Shown here: piece by piece, positions 11,112-20,768 of the stretch
Position numbering within the stretch: the first letter of the stretch is position 1
Layout: the number at the start of each line of letters is the position of its first letter
Origin: Protonemura montana
Lineage: Eukaryota > Arthropoda > Insecta > Plecoptera > Nemouridae
NCBI GenBank assembly: GCA_947568835.1
Contig: OX387609.1
Coordinates: 17,133,208-17,197,207 of the forward strand
Direction of reading: 5' to 3'
Length of the DNA stretch: 64,000 nucleotides
Notes under the pieces: generated by a model
What the model saw: the letters and a program-made list of their open reading frames with translations, nothing else
Databases searched by the model: none
Told to the model about the DNA's origin: nothing
Position numbers and translations under genes: made by a program

Positions 11112-13190
11112 TAGGAAGAAAGAATTATGCAAGCTGATATCTACATCACGGCAATCATTTCCACCCTTCCTGCCTCATGACTTGCCATATGTCCATTCTT
11201 ATGTCCTGTCCTATGTCCTGCCCAATGTTATGCCCCACATCCTGCCGCATTTCCTTCCCCACGCCACGACTATATCCAGTCACATGTCGGGTCCTATATC
11301 CTGCCCCATGTCCTGTGGCATGTCGTGAACCATGTCCTGCCCCATTTCCTGTACCATGTCTTGTCTGACATCACCGCATCCGATGTCCTCTAACAGGTAG
11401 CCTCGGACCGCACCATTCCGCCTCTCTGACATATGACTTCCCAATCCCCTAATACTGCTCAAACGTAAGAAGAAAGAATTCCGCCATCTGATATCTACAT
11501 CGCGGCAATCATTTCCATAATATACCCTGCCTCATGTACTGCCACAAGTCATATCCCATGTACTGCCCTATGTCCTGCCTTATTTCCTGACTCTTGTCAT
11601 GTCCTATGTCCTGCCCCATTTTATGCCCCACGTCCTGCCGCATGTCCTGCCCCAAACCCGACTATGTCCAGTCACACGGGTCCTATGTCCTGCCCCATGT
11701 CCTGTACCATGTCTTGTCTGACATCACCGCATCCGATGTCCTCTAACAGGAAGCCTCGGACCGCACCATTCCGCCTCTCTGACATATGACTTCCCAATCC
11801 CCTTATACTGCTCCACCGTAAGAAGAAAGAATGCCGCCTGCTGATCTCTACATCGCAGCAATCATTTCCACCCCATACCCTGTCTCATGTACTGCCCTAT
11901 GTCCTGCTTTATTTCCTGACTCTTGTCATGTCCTATGTCCTGCCCCATGTTCTGTTCCATGTCCTGCCTAGTTTCCTGCCCCATGTCCTGTCCAACGTCC
12001 TGCACCATAACCTCTGTCCTGAAATATGTAGTGACTTCGGTCCTGCGCTCTGTCCTGTCCTATGTCCTGCCCTATTTTATGCCCCACGTCCTGCCGCATG
12101 TCGTGCCCCAAACCCGACTATGTCCAGTCCCATGTCGGGTCCTATGTCCTGCCCTATATCCATTTGCATGTCCTGCCTTATGTCCTCCGTAGTCCTCGTC
12201 CATAAACTTTTATCCACTTTTCCGCCACATCTGACACATGGCTTTTTTATCACTTATCCTATTCCTACGTAAGAAGAATAAATTATGCAAGCTGATCTCT
12301 AGATCGCTACCATCGTTTTCACCAAAAGCCAAACGCATCCTCCTCGTCTCAGTTTGACATCAGTCTTTACACACGCATGATTCATGTCTTGCCCAATTTA
12401 CCATGTCTTATCTCATGTCTTGCGGAATGTCCTGCACCAATGCCTGTCCCATGTCCTGCGCCATGTCTTGTTTCATGTCCTGCCTCATGTCTTGCCATTT
12501 GTCTATCCTTATGTCCTGTCCCATATCCTGTCCTATGTCCTGCCCAATGTTATGCCCCACATTCTGCCGCATGTCCTTCCCCATGCCCCGACTATGTCCT
12601 GTAACATGTCGGGTCCTACGTCCTGCCCCATGTCCTGTGGCATGTCGTGAACCATGTCCTCCGAAGTCCTCACTTCGTGGACGCCACGCCGTGGACCCCA
12701 CTTCGCAGCCTCCTCTGACACATGGCTTCATTATCCCCTTATTCTGTTCCCACGTAGGCAGAAAGAATTATGCAAGCTGATATCTACATCACGGCAATCA
12801 TTTCCACCCTTCCTGCCTCATGACTTGCCATATGTCCATTCTTATGTCCTGTCCTATGTCCTGCCCAATGTTATGCCCCACATCCTGCCGCATTTCCTTC
12901 CCCACGCCACGACTATGTCCAGTCACATGTCGGGTCCTATATCCTGCCCCATGTCCTGTGGCATGTCGTGAACCATGTCCTGCCCCATTTCCTGTACCAT
13001 GTCTTGTCTGACATCACCGCATCCGATGTCCTCTAACAGGAAGCCTCGGACCGCACCATTCCGCCTCTCTGACATAAGACTTCCCAATCCCCTTATACTG
13101 CTCAAACGTAAGAAGAAAGAATTCCGCCATCTGATATCTACATCGCGGCAATCATTTCCATAATATACCCTGCCTCATGTACTGCCATAA
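11112..13190 (+). repeat. internal 1643-bp-offset duplication in block B
   Basis: The module pair a-c at 11112/11466 reappears at 12755/13109 with an offset of 1643 bp and nearly identical degenerate 12-mers between. Both pairs are 354 bp apart, against 450-490 bp for most other neighbours. The cassette therefore grew by duplication of multi-module pieces. Confidence 0.8.
12277..12282 (+). promoter_or_regulatory. AATAAA hexamer in a type-a module
   Basis: A canonical polyadenylation hexamer sits in the anchor of one module (TAAGAAGAATAAATTATGC). The same hexamer is kept in block D (18172-18177) and block F (32687-32692). No transcript is known from the sequence, so a role as a poly(A) signal is only a possibility. 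Confidence 0.2.
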
Positions 13191-14688
13191 GTCCTGCCCT
13201 ATGTTATGCCCTATGCCCTGCCCCATGAACTGTATTATGTCCTGACTGACATCACGGCATCTGATGTCCTCATCCCAGAAAGCCGAGGACCGCAATACTC
13301 CGCCTTCTGGCTTCAGCCAGTCCTGTCCTGTCCAATGACCTGTTCCATGTTATGCCCCACATCCTGCCGCATAGCTCCGACTATGTCAAACACATCTTAG
13401 GTCTTATGTCCTCCCCCATGTCCTGTCGCATGTCATGCACTATGTCCTGCCCCATGTCCTGTACCAAGTCTTGTCTGACATCACCGCATCCGATGTCCTC
13501 TACCAGGAAGCCTCGGACCGCACTACTCCGCCTCCTCTGACCCATGACTTCCAAATCCCCTTATAGTGCTCCCAAGAAAGAAGAAAGAATGCCGCCTGCT
13601 GATCTCTACATCGCGGCAATCATTTCCCACCCATACCCTGCCTCATGTACTGCCAAAGTCCTGCCCTATGTTATGCCCAATGCCCTGCCCCATGAACTGT
13701 ACCATGTCTTGACTGACATCACGGCATCTGATGTCCTCATCCCAGAAAGCCGAGGACCCCAATACTCCGCCTTCTGCCTTCAGCCAGTCATGTCCTGTAC
13801 TATGTCCTGCCCCATGTTATGCCCCACATCCTGCCGCATATCCTGCCCAATGCCCCGACTATGTCGAACACATCTAACATCTTATGTTCTCCCCCATGTC
13901 CTGTCGCATGTCATGCACTATGTCCTGCCCCATGTCCTGTATCATGTCTTGTCTGACATCACCGCATCCGATGTCCTCTACCAGGAAGCCTCGGACCGCA
14001 CTACTCCGCCTCCTCTGACCCATGACTTCCAAATCCCCTTATAGTGCTCCCAAGAAAGAAGAAAGAATGCCGCCTGCTGATCTACATCGGGGCAATCATT
14101 TATACCCATACCCTGCCTCATGTACTGCCATAAGTCCTGCCCTATGTTATGCCCTATGCCCTGCCCCATGAACTGTATTATGTCCTGACTGACATCACGG
14201 CATCTGATGTCCTCATCCCAGAAAGCCGAGGACCGCAATACTCCGCCTTCTGGCTTCAGCCAGTCCTGTCCTGTCCTATGACCTGCCCCATGTTATGCCC
14301 CACATCCTGCCGCATATCCTGCCCAATGCCCCGACTATGTCAAACACATCTTGGGTCTTATGTCCTCCCCGATGTCCTGGGGCATGTCCTGCACCAAGTC
14401 CTGCCCCATGTCCTGCACCATGTCTTGTCTGACACCATCGCATCCGATGTCCTCATCCAGAATGCCGCGGACCCCGATACTTTGCCTTCTCAGACACATG
14501 GATTCCCAATTCATTTACACTGCTACTACGTTATAAGAAAGAATGCCCGCTAGATCGCGACCATCATTTTCACCGGAGACCAAACGCATCCTCCTCATCT
14601 CAGCTAGTTCTGCTCCATGTCCTGCCTTATGTCCTGATCCACATCCTGCCCCAAGTCCTGCCCCACGTTATGCCCTAAGCCCTGCCCC

Positions 14689-17550
14689 ATGTCCTGCCCC
14701 ATGTCCTGCCCCATGTCCTGCCCTATGTCCTGTCTTATGTCCTGCCCCATGTAATGCCCCATGTCCTGCTCCATGTCCTCCCCCTGTCCTGCCCTATGTC
14801 TTATGTCCTGCCCCATGTCCTGCCTCATGTCCTGCCCCATGTCCTGCCCTATGTCCTGTCCCATGTCCTGCCCCATTTCCTGCCCCATGTCCTGCTCCAT
14901 GTCCTGCCCCATGTCCTGCCCCATGTCCCGCTCCATGTCCTCCCCCTGTCCTGCCTCATGTCCCATGTCCTGCCCCATGTCCTGCCCCATGTCCTGCCCC
15001 ATGTCCTACCCCATGTCCTGTCCCATATCCTGCCCCATGTTTTGCCCCATGTCCTGTCCAATGTCCTGCCTTATGTCCTGCCCCATGTCCTGCCCCATGT
15101 CCTGCCCCATGTCCTGCCCCATGTCCTGCCCTATGTCCTGCCCCATGTCCTGCCCCATGTCATGCCCTATGTCCTGTCCCATGTCCTGTCCCATGTCCTG
15201 TCCCATGTCCTGCCCCATGTCCTGCCCCATGTCCTTCCCTATGTCCTGTCCCATGTCCTGCCCCATGTCCTGCCCTATGTCCTGTCCCATGTCCTGCCCC
15301 ATGTCCTGCCCCATGTCCTGCCCCATGTCCTGCCCCATGTCTTTCCCCATGTCCCATGTCCTGCCTCATGTCCTGCCCCATGTCCTGCCCCATAGCCTGG
15401 CCAATGTCCTGCCCCATGTCCTGTCCCATGTCCTGCCCCATGTTTTGCCCCATGTCCTGCCCCATGTCGTGCCCCATGTCCTGTCCCATGTCCTGCCTCA
15501 TGTCCTACCCTATGTCCTGCCCCATTTCCTGCCCCATGTCCTGCCCCATGTCCTGCCCCATGTCCTGCCCCATGTCCTGCCCCATGTCCTGCCCCATGTC
15601 TTGCCCCATGTCCCATGTCCTGCCCCATGTCCTGCCCCATGTCCTACCCCATGTCCTGCCCTATGTCCTGTCTTATGTCCTGCCCCATGTCCTGCCCCAT
15701 GTCCTGCTCCATGTCCTCCCCCTGTCCTGCCCCATGTCCCATGTCCTGCCCCATGTCCTGCCCCATGTCCTTCCCCATGTCCTGCCCTATGTCCTGTCCC
15801 ATGTCCTGCCCCATGTCCTGCCCCATGTCCTGCCCTATGTCCTGCCCCATGTCTTGCCCCATGTCCCATGTCCTGCCCCATGTCCTGCCCCATGTCCTGC
15901 CCCATGTCCTGCCCTATGTCCTGCCCCATGTCCTGCCCCATTTTCTGCTCCATGTTCCACCCCATGTCCTGCCCCATGTCCCATGTCATGCCACATGTCC
16001 TGCCCCATGTCCTGCCCCATGTCCTGTCCCATGTCCTGCTCCATGTCCTGCCCCATGTCTTACCTCATGTCCCATGTCCTGCCTCATGTCCTGCCCCATG
16101 TCCTGCCCCATATCCTGCCCCATGTCCTGCCCCATGTCCTGCCCCATGTCCTGTCCCATGTCCTGCCCAATGTCCTGCCCCATGTCCTGCTCCATGTCCT
16201 GCCCCATGTCCTGCCCCATGTCCTGCCCCATGTCCTGCCCTATGTCCTTCCCCATGTCCTGCCCCATGTCCTGCCCCATGTCCTGTCCCATGTCATGTCC
16301 CATGTCCTGCTCCATGTCCTGCCCCATGTCCTGCCCCATGTCCTGCCCTATGTCCTGCCCCATGTCCTGCCCCATGTCCTGCCCCATGTCCTGCCCCATG
16401 TCCTGCCCCATGTCCTGCCCCATGTCCTGCCCTATGTCCTCCCCCTGTCCTGCCCCATGTCCCATGTCCTGCCCCATGTCCTGCCCCATGTCCTTCCCCA
16501 TGTCCTGCCCTATGTCCTGTCCCATGTCCTGCCCCATGTCCTGCCCCATGTCCTGCCCCATGTCCTGCCCCATGTCCTGCCCCATGTCCTGCCCCATGTC
16601 CTGCCCTATGTCCTGCCCCATGTCCTGCCCCATGTCCTGCCCTATGTCCTCCCCCTGTCCTGCCCCATGTCCCATGTCCTGCCCCATGTCCTGCCCCATG
16701 TCCTTCCCCATGTCCTGCCCTATGTCCTGTCCCATGTCCTGCCCCATGTCCTGCCCCATGTCCTGCCCTATGTCCTGCCCCATGTCCTGCCCCATGTCCT
16801 GCCCCATGTCCTGCCCCATGTCCTGCCCCATGTCCTGCCCCATGTCCTGCCCCATGTCCTGCCCCATGTCCCATGTCCTGCCCCATGTCCTGCCCCTTGT
16901 CCTGTCCCATTTCCTGCCCCATGTCCTACCCCATGTCCTGCCCCATGTCCTGCCCCATGTCCTGCCCCATGTCCTGCCTCATGTCCTGCCCCATGTCTTG
17001 CCCCATGTCCCATGTCCTGCCCCATGTCCTGCCCCATGTCCTGCCCCATGTCCTGCCCTATGTCCTGTCTTATGTCCTGCCCCATGTAATGCCCCATGTC
17101 CTGCTCCATGTCCTCCCCCTGTCCTGCCCTATGTCTTATGTCCTGCCCCATGTCCTGCCCTATGTCCTGTCCCATGTCCTGCCCCATTTCCTGCCCCATG
17201 TCCTGCTCCATGTCCTGCCCCATGTCCTGTTCCATGTCCCGCTCCATGTCCTCCCCCTGTCCTGCCTCATGTCCCATGTCCTGCCCCATGTCCTGCCCCA
17301 TGTCCTGCCCCATGTCCTGCCCCATGTCCTGTCCCATGTCCTGCCCCATGTTTTGCCCCATGTCCTGTCCAATGTCCTGCCTCATGTCCTGCCCCATGTC
17401 CTGCCCCATGTCCTGCCCCATGTCCTGCCCCATGTCCTGCCCTATGTCCTGCCCCATGTCCTGCCCCATGTCCTGCCCTATGCCCTGTCCCATGTCCTGT
17501 CCCATGTCCTGCCCCATGTCCTGCCCTATGTCCAGCCCCATGTCCTGCCC
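14689..17550 (+). repeat. 12-bp satellite, array C
   Basis: This 2.9-kb array separates blocks B and D. It starts straight after CCCTAAGCCCTGCCCC, the point where the intact cassette continues into U2, and ends at ATGTTCTGTACC where block D begins inside a module. It is a mosaic of array A. About 14700-15480 matches 3250-4030 (offset 11450) and the last part, about 16800-17500, matches 7250-7950 (offset 9553). The middle resembles 5300-7300 with deletions. TAA landmarks end at 14754 and 17089, and the TAG landmark ends at 15395. Confidence 0.95.
14752..15395 (+). repeat. higher-order repeat alpha, 641-bp form in array C
   Basis: The TAA and TAG landmark ends are 641 bp apart, the same as at 3304-3945 and consistent with this part being a copy of array A. 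A second TAA landmark ends at 17089, but that copy is cut by block D before any TAG unit. Confidence 0.82.
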
Positions 17551-20130
17551 CATGTTCTGTACCATGTCTTGTCTGACATAACCGCATACGATGTCCTCTA
17601 CCAGGAAGCCTCGGACCGCACTACTCAGCCTCCTCTGACACAAGACTTCCCAATCCCCCTATACTGCTACCCCGTAAGAAATAAGAATGCCGCCTGCTGA
17701 TCTCTACATCGCAGCAATCATTTCCACCCCATACCCTGTCTCATGTACTGCCCAATGTCCTGCCCCATGTTCTGTTCCATGTCCTGCCTAATTTCCTGCC
17801 CAACGAACAACGTCCTGCACCATAATCTCTGTCCTGATCTATGTCATGACCCCATGTTCTGCCTAGTTTCCTACCCCATGTACTGTCCAACGTCCTGCAC
17901 CATAACCTCTGTCCTGAAGTATGTCCTGACTCTAGTCCTGCGCTCTGTCCTGTCCTATGTCCTGCCCTCTTTTATGCCCCACGTCCTGCCGCATGTCGTG
18001 CCCCAAACCCGACTATGTCCAGTCCCATGTCGGGTCCTATGTCATGCCCTATATCCATTTGCATGTCCTGCCTTAAGTCCTCCGTAGTCCTCGTCCATAA
18101 ACTTTTATCCACTTTTCCGCCACATCTGACACATGGCTTCTTTATCACTTATCCTATTCCTACGTAAGAAGAATAAATTATGCAAGCTGATCTCTAGATC
18201 GCTACCATCGTTTTCACCAAAAGCCAAACGCATCCTCCTCGTCTCAGTTTGACATCAGTCTTTACACACGCATGATTCATGTCTTGCCCAATGTACCATG
18301 TCTTATCTCATGTCTTGCGGAATGTCCTGCACCAATGCCTGTCCCATGTCCTGCGCCATGTCTTGTTTCATGTCCTGCCTCATGTCTTGCCATTTGTCTA
18401 TCCTTATGTCCTGTCCCATATCCTGTCCTATGTCCTGCCCAATGTTATGCCCCACATTCTGCCGCATGTCCTTCCCCATGCCCCGACTATGTCCTGTAAC
18501 ATGTCGGGTCCTACGTCCTGCCCCATGTCCTGTGGCATGTCGTGAACCATGTCCTCCGAAGTCCTCACTTCGTGGACGCCACGCCGTGGACCCCACTTCG
18601 CAGCCTCCTCTGACACATGGCTTCATTATCCCCTTATTCTGTTCCCACGTAGGAAGAAAGAATTATGCAAGCTGATATCTACATCACGGCAATCATTTCC
18701 ACCCTTCCTGCCTCATGACTTGCCATATGTCCATTCTTATGTCCTGTCCTATGTCCTGCCCAATGTTATGCCCCACATCCTGCCGCATTTCCTTCCCCAC
18801 GCCACGACTATGTCCAGTCACATGTCGGGTCCTATATCCTGCCCCATGTCCTGTGGCATGTCGTGAACCATGTCCTGCCCCATTTCCTGTACCATGTCTT
18901 GTCTGACATCACCGCATCCGATGTCCTCTAACAGGAAGCCTCGGACCGCACCATTCCGCCTCTCTGACATAAGACTTCCCAATCCCCTTATACTGCTCAA
19001 ACGTAAGAAGAAAGAATTCCGCCATCTGATATCTACATCGCGGCAATCATTTCCATAATATACCCTGCCTCATGTACTGCCATAAGTCCTGCCCTATGTT
19101 ATGCCCTATGCCCTGCCCCATGAACTGTACCATGTCTTGACTGACATCACGGCATCTGATGTCCTCATCCCAGAAAGCCGAGGACCCCAATACTCCGCCT
19201 TCTGCCTTCAGCCAGTCATGTCCTGTCCTATGTCCTGCCCCATGTTATGCCCCACATCCTGCCGCATAGCTCCGACTATGTCAAACACATCTTAGGTCTT
19301 ATGTCCTCCCCCATGTCCTGTCGCATGTCATGCACTATGTCCTGCCCCATGTCCTGTACCATGTCTTGTCTGACATAACCGCATCCGATGTCCTCTACCA
19401 GGAAGCCTCGGACCGCACTACTCCGCCTCCTCTGACCCATGACTTCCAAATCCCCTTATAGTGCTCCCAAGAAAGAAGAAAGAATGCCGCCTGCTGATCT
19501 ACATCGGGGCAATCATTTATACCCATACCCTGCCTCATGTACTGCCATAAGTCCTGCCCTATGTTATGCCCTATGCCCTGCCCCATGAACTGTATTATGT
19601 CCTGACTGACATCACGGCATCTGATGTCCTCATCCCAGAAAGCCGAGGACCGCAATACTCCGCCTTCTGGCTTCAGCCAGTCCTGTCCTGTCCTATGACC
19701 TGCCCCATGTTATGCCCCACATCCTGCCGCATATCCTGCCCAATGCCCCGACTATGTCAAACACATCTTGGGTCTTATGTCCTCCCCGATGTCCTGGGGC
19801 ATGTCCTGCACCAAGTCCTGCCCCATGTCCTGCACCATGTCTTGTCTGACACCATCGCATCCGATGTCCTCATCCAGAATGCCGCGGACCCCGATACTTT
19901 GCCTTCTCAGACACATGGATTCCCAATTCATTTACACTGCTACTACGTTATAAGAAAGAATGCCCGCTAGATCGCGACCATCATTTTCACCGGAGACCAA
20001 ACGCATCCTCCTCATCTCAGCTAGTTCTGCTCCATGTCCTGCCTTATGTCCTGATCCACATCCTGCCCCAAGTCCTGCCCCACGTTATGCCCTAAGCCCT
20101 GCCCTATGTCCTGTACGATGTCCTGTTTCG
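17551..20130 (+). repeat. degenerate module region of block D, 6 modules
   Basis: A truncated cassette copy with module anchors at 17675 (b), 18165 (a), 18650 (a), 19004 (c), 19472 (b) and 19951 (d). From about 18165 it matches block B at offset 5895, dropping to 5417 after 19004. The difference of 478 bp equals exactly one type-b module present in B (13577 to 14055). The 5' half of the cassette, including all of U1, is missing. The sequence enters from the satellite within a core (TGTCTGACATAACCGCATAC). Confidence 0.87.
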
Positions 20131-20150
20131 CCTCTCCCGCCTCCTCTGCA

Positions 20151-20303
20151 GTTCATTGCCTCTGACTTGCCGAAAGTTCATTGACCTCTGTTTTGCCGAA
20201 AGGTCATTCGCCTCTGATTTGCCCATGTCATTGACCTCTGTCTTGCCGAAAGTTCATTGACCTCTCTTTAGCCGAAAGGTCATCGACCTTTGTCTTGCTG
20301 AAC
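20151..20303 (+). repeat. 26-bp tandem repeat with AGGTCA half-sites (copy 1)
   Basis: Six units of 25-26 bp start at about 20151, 20176, 20202, 20227, 20252 and 20278, each like GTTCATTGACCTCTG followed by TTTTGCCGAAA. The array includes TGACCT at 20182, 20232 and 20258 and AGGTCA at 20201 and 20277, which are nuclear-receptor-type half-sites in both orientations. Confidence 0.88.
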
Positions 20304-20406
20304 AACATCTCGACAAGAGCCAGAGCTTTCTGACCGTGCGCCACACAAAGGAGAGCAATCTCGAATCAGCAAGTCTAATCCGACGCCAGAGACACGTTGA
20401 CGAGCC

Positions 20407-20481
20407 ATGAATTCCTCCACGGGCTTCGTCTGCGATCGTTGCAACAATGTCTTCACGTCGTTTGACGACTCGGACGGCTAA
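20407..20481 (+). pseudogene. 24-codon ORF with half C2H2 zinc finger (copy 1)
   Basis: An ATG with G at -3 opens a 24-residue frame ending at TAA 20479-20481. Residues 7-16 read FVCDRCNNVF, which fits the first half of a C2H2 finger (aromatic-x-Cys-x2-Cys-x3-Phe). The Leu and the His pair of a complete finger are absent. Past the stop the same frame gives eight more codons before TAG. Such a finger start is seen in transcription factors and at the N-terminus of some non-LTR retrotransposon proteins, but nothing else here decides between them. It may be a gene remnant, a micropeptide or chance. Confidence 0.22.
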
Positions 20482-20746
20482 CGTCCGAATGACACGGCGG
20501 CTTTCTAGCCTGCGCTACGGTAGTTAATATACACAACGGCTACTGTCGCAGGCAGTCAACGAGCCGCAAACATCGTTCCCTTCTACGTAGGATCCAGAAT
20601 CACTCGATACGGACCATCTCCCCGACGCGCGATGGTCTCGGTGCTCTCGCGTCACCCTCCGTTGCGCGGGGGGTTAGGTTGCCACCGACGCGTAATACCA
20701 GTCTTTTAGCTACAATAGATTAGGCTTAGTGGTGGTTGTTAGTTCA

Positions 20747-20768
20747 CCTCGTGGTGGTCGACACGAGG
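20747..20768 (+). other. perfect 7-bp hairpin at U2/array E junction
   Basis: Arms CCTCGTG (20747-20753) and CACGAGG (20762-20768) enclose an 8-base loop. The satellite resumes immediately at 20769 with CTCCTGCCCC. The same structure sits at 35740-35761 next to array G. Confidence 0.75.

Larger units (their letters stand above)
9868..14688 (+). repeat. degenerate module region of block B, 11 modules
   Basis: Eleven modules each combine a conserved core of about 150-170 bp with 200-330 bp of strongly diverged 12-mers (for example CACGTCCTGCCG or ATGTTATGCCCC). The core runs through TCTGACATCACCGCATCCG, then CCTCCTCTGACACATGGCTT, then TAAGAAGAAAGAAT, then ATCTCTACATCGCGGCAATC. Anchor positions (TAAGAAG or equivalent) are 10141, 10632, 11112, 11466, 11819, 12270, 12755, 13109, 13577, 14055 and 14534. 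By the bases after the anchor they fall into types: a (TTATGCAAGCTGAT) at 10141, 11112, 12270 and 12755; b (GCCGCCTGCTGAT) at 10632, 11819, 13577 and 14055; c (TTCCGCCATCTGAT) at 11466 and 13109; d at 14534. The order is a b a c b a a c b b d. Unlike the arrays, this region contains many CpGs and stops. Confidence 0.88.
20131..20768. other. cassette right part U2, copy 1 (CpG-rich, non-satellite)
   Basis: Unique-looking sequence between the last degenerate 12-mers and array E. In order it holds a 26-bp x 6 repeat (20151-20303), a 24-codon ORF with a half zinc finger (20407-20481), a CpG-dense stretch (about 20390-20705, roughly 39 CpGs by my count) and a hairpin at the array edge. It recurs at 35124-35761 at offset 14993 with two substitutions that I can find (C/A at 20543 and G/C at 20631). 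The contrast with the CpG-free satellite is sharp. A promoter or boundary role is possible but unproven. Confidence 0.75.

Noticed and set aside
10141-14534. Repeated exons: CTCTACCAG|GAAGCC as acceptor and CACGTAAGAAG as donor in each module core
   Set aside because: The GT is lost in several modules (TTAAGAAG, AAGAAAGAAG, TTATAAG) and there is no consistent frame between the sites. It looks like chance within a conserved core.
20660-20690. Telomere-like GGGGTTAGG in U2
   Set aside because: It occurs once and is not tandem; a telomeric origin would need repeated TTAGG or similar units.
8942-20768. Transposable element with terminal repeats
   Set aside because: The left end (AATTGCTAC) and right end (CACGAGGC) are not inverted or direct repeats of each other, and no transposase, integrase or reverse transcriptase frame is present. 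The interior consists of satellite relatives.
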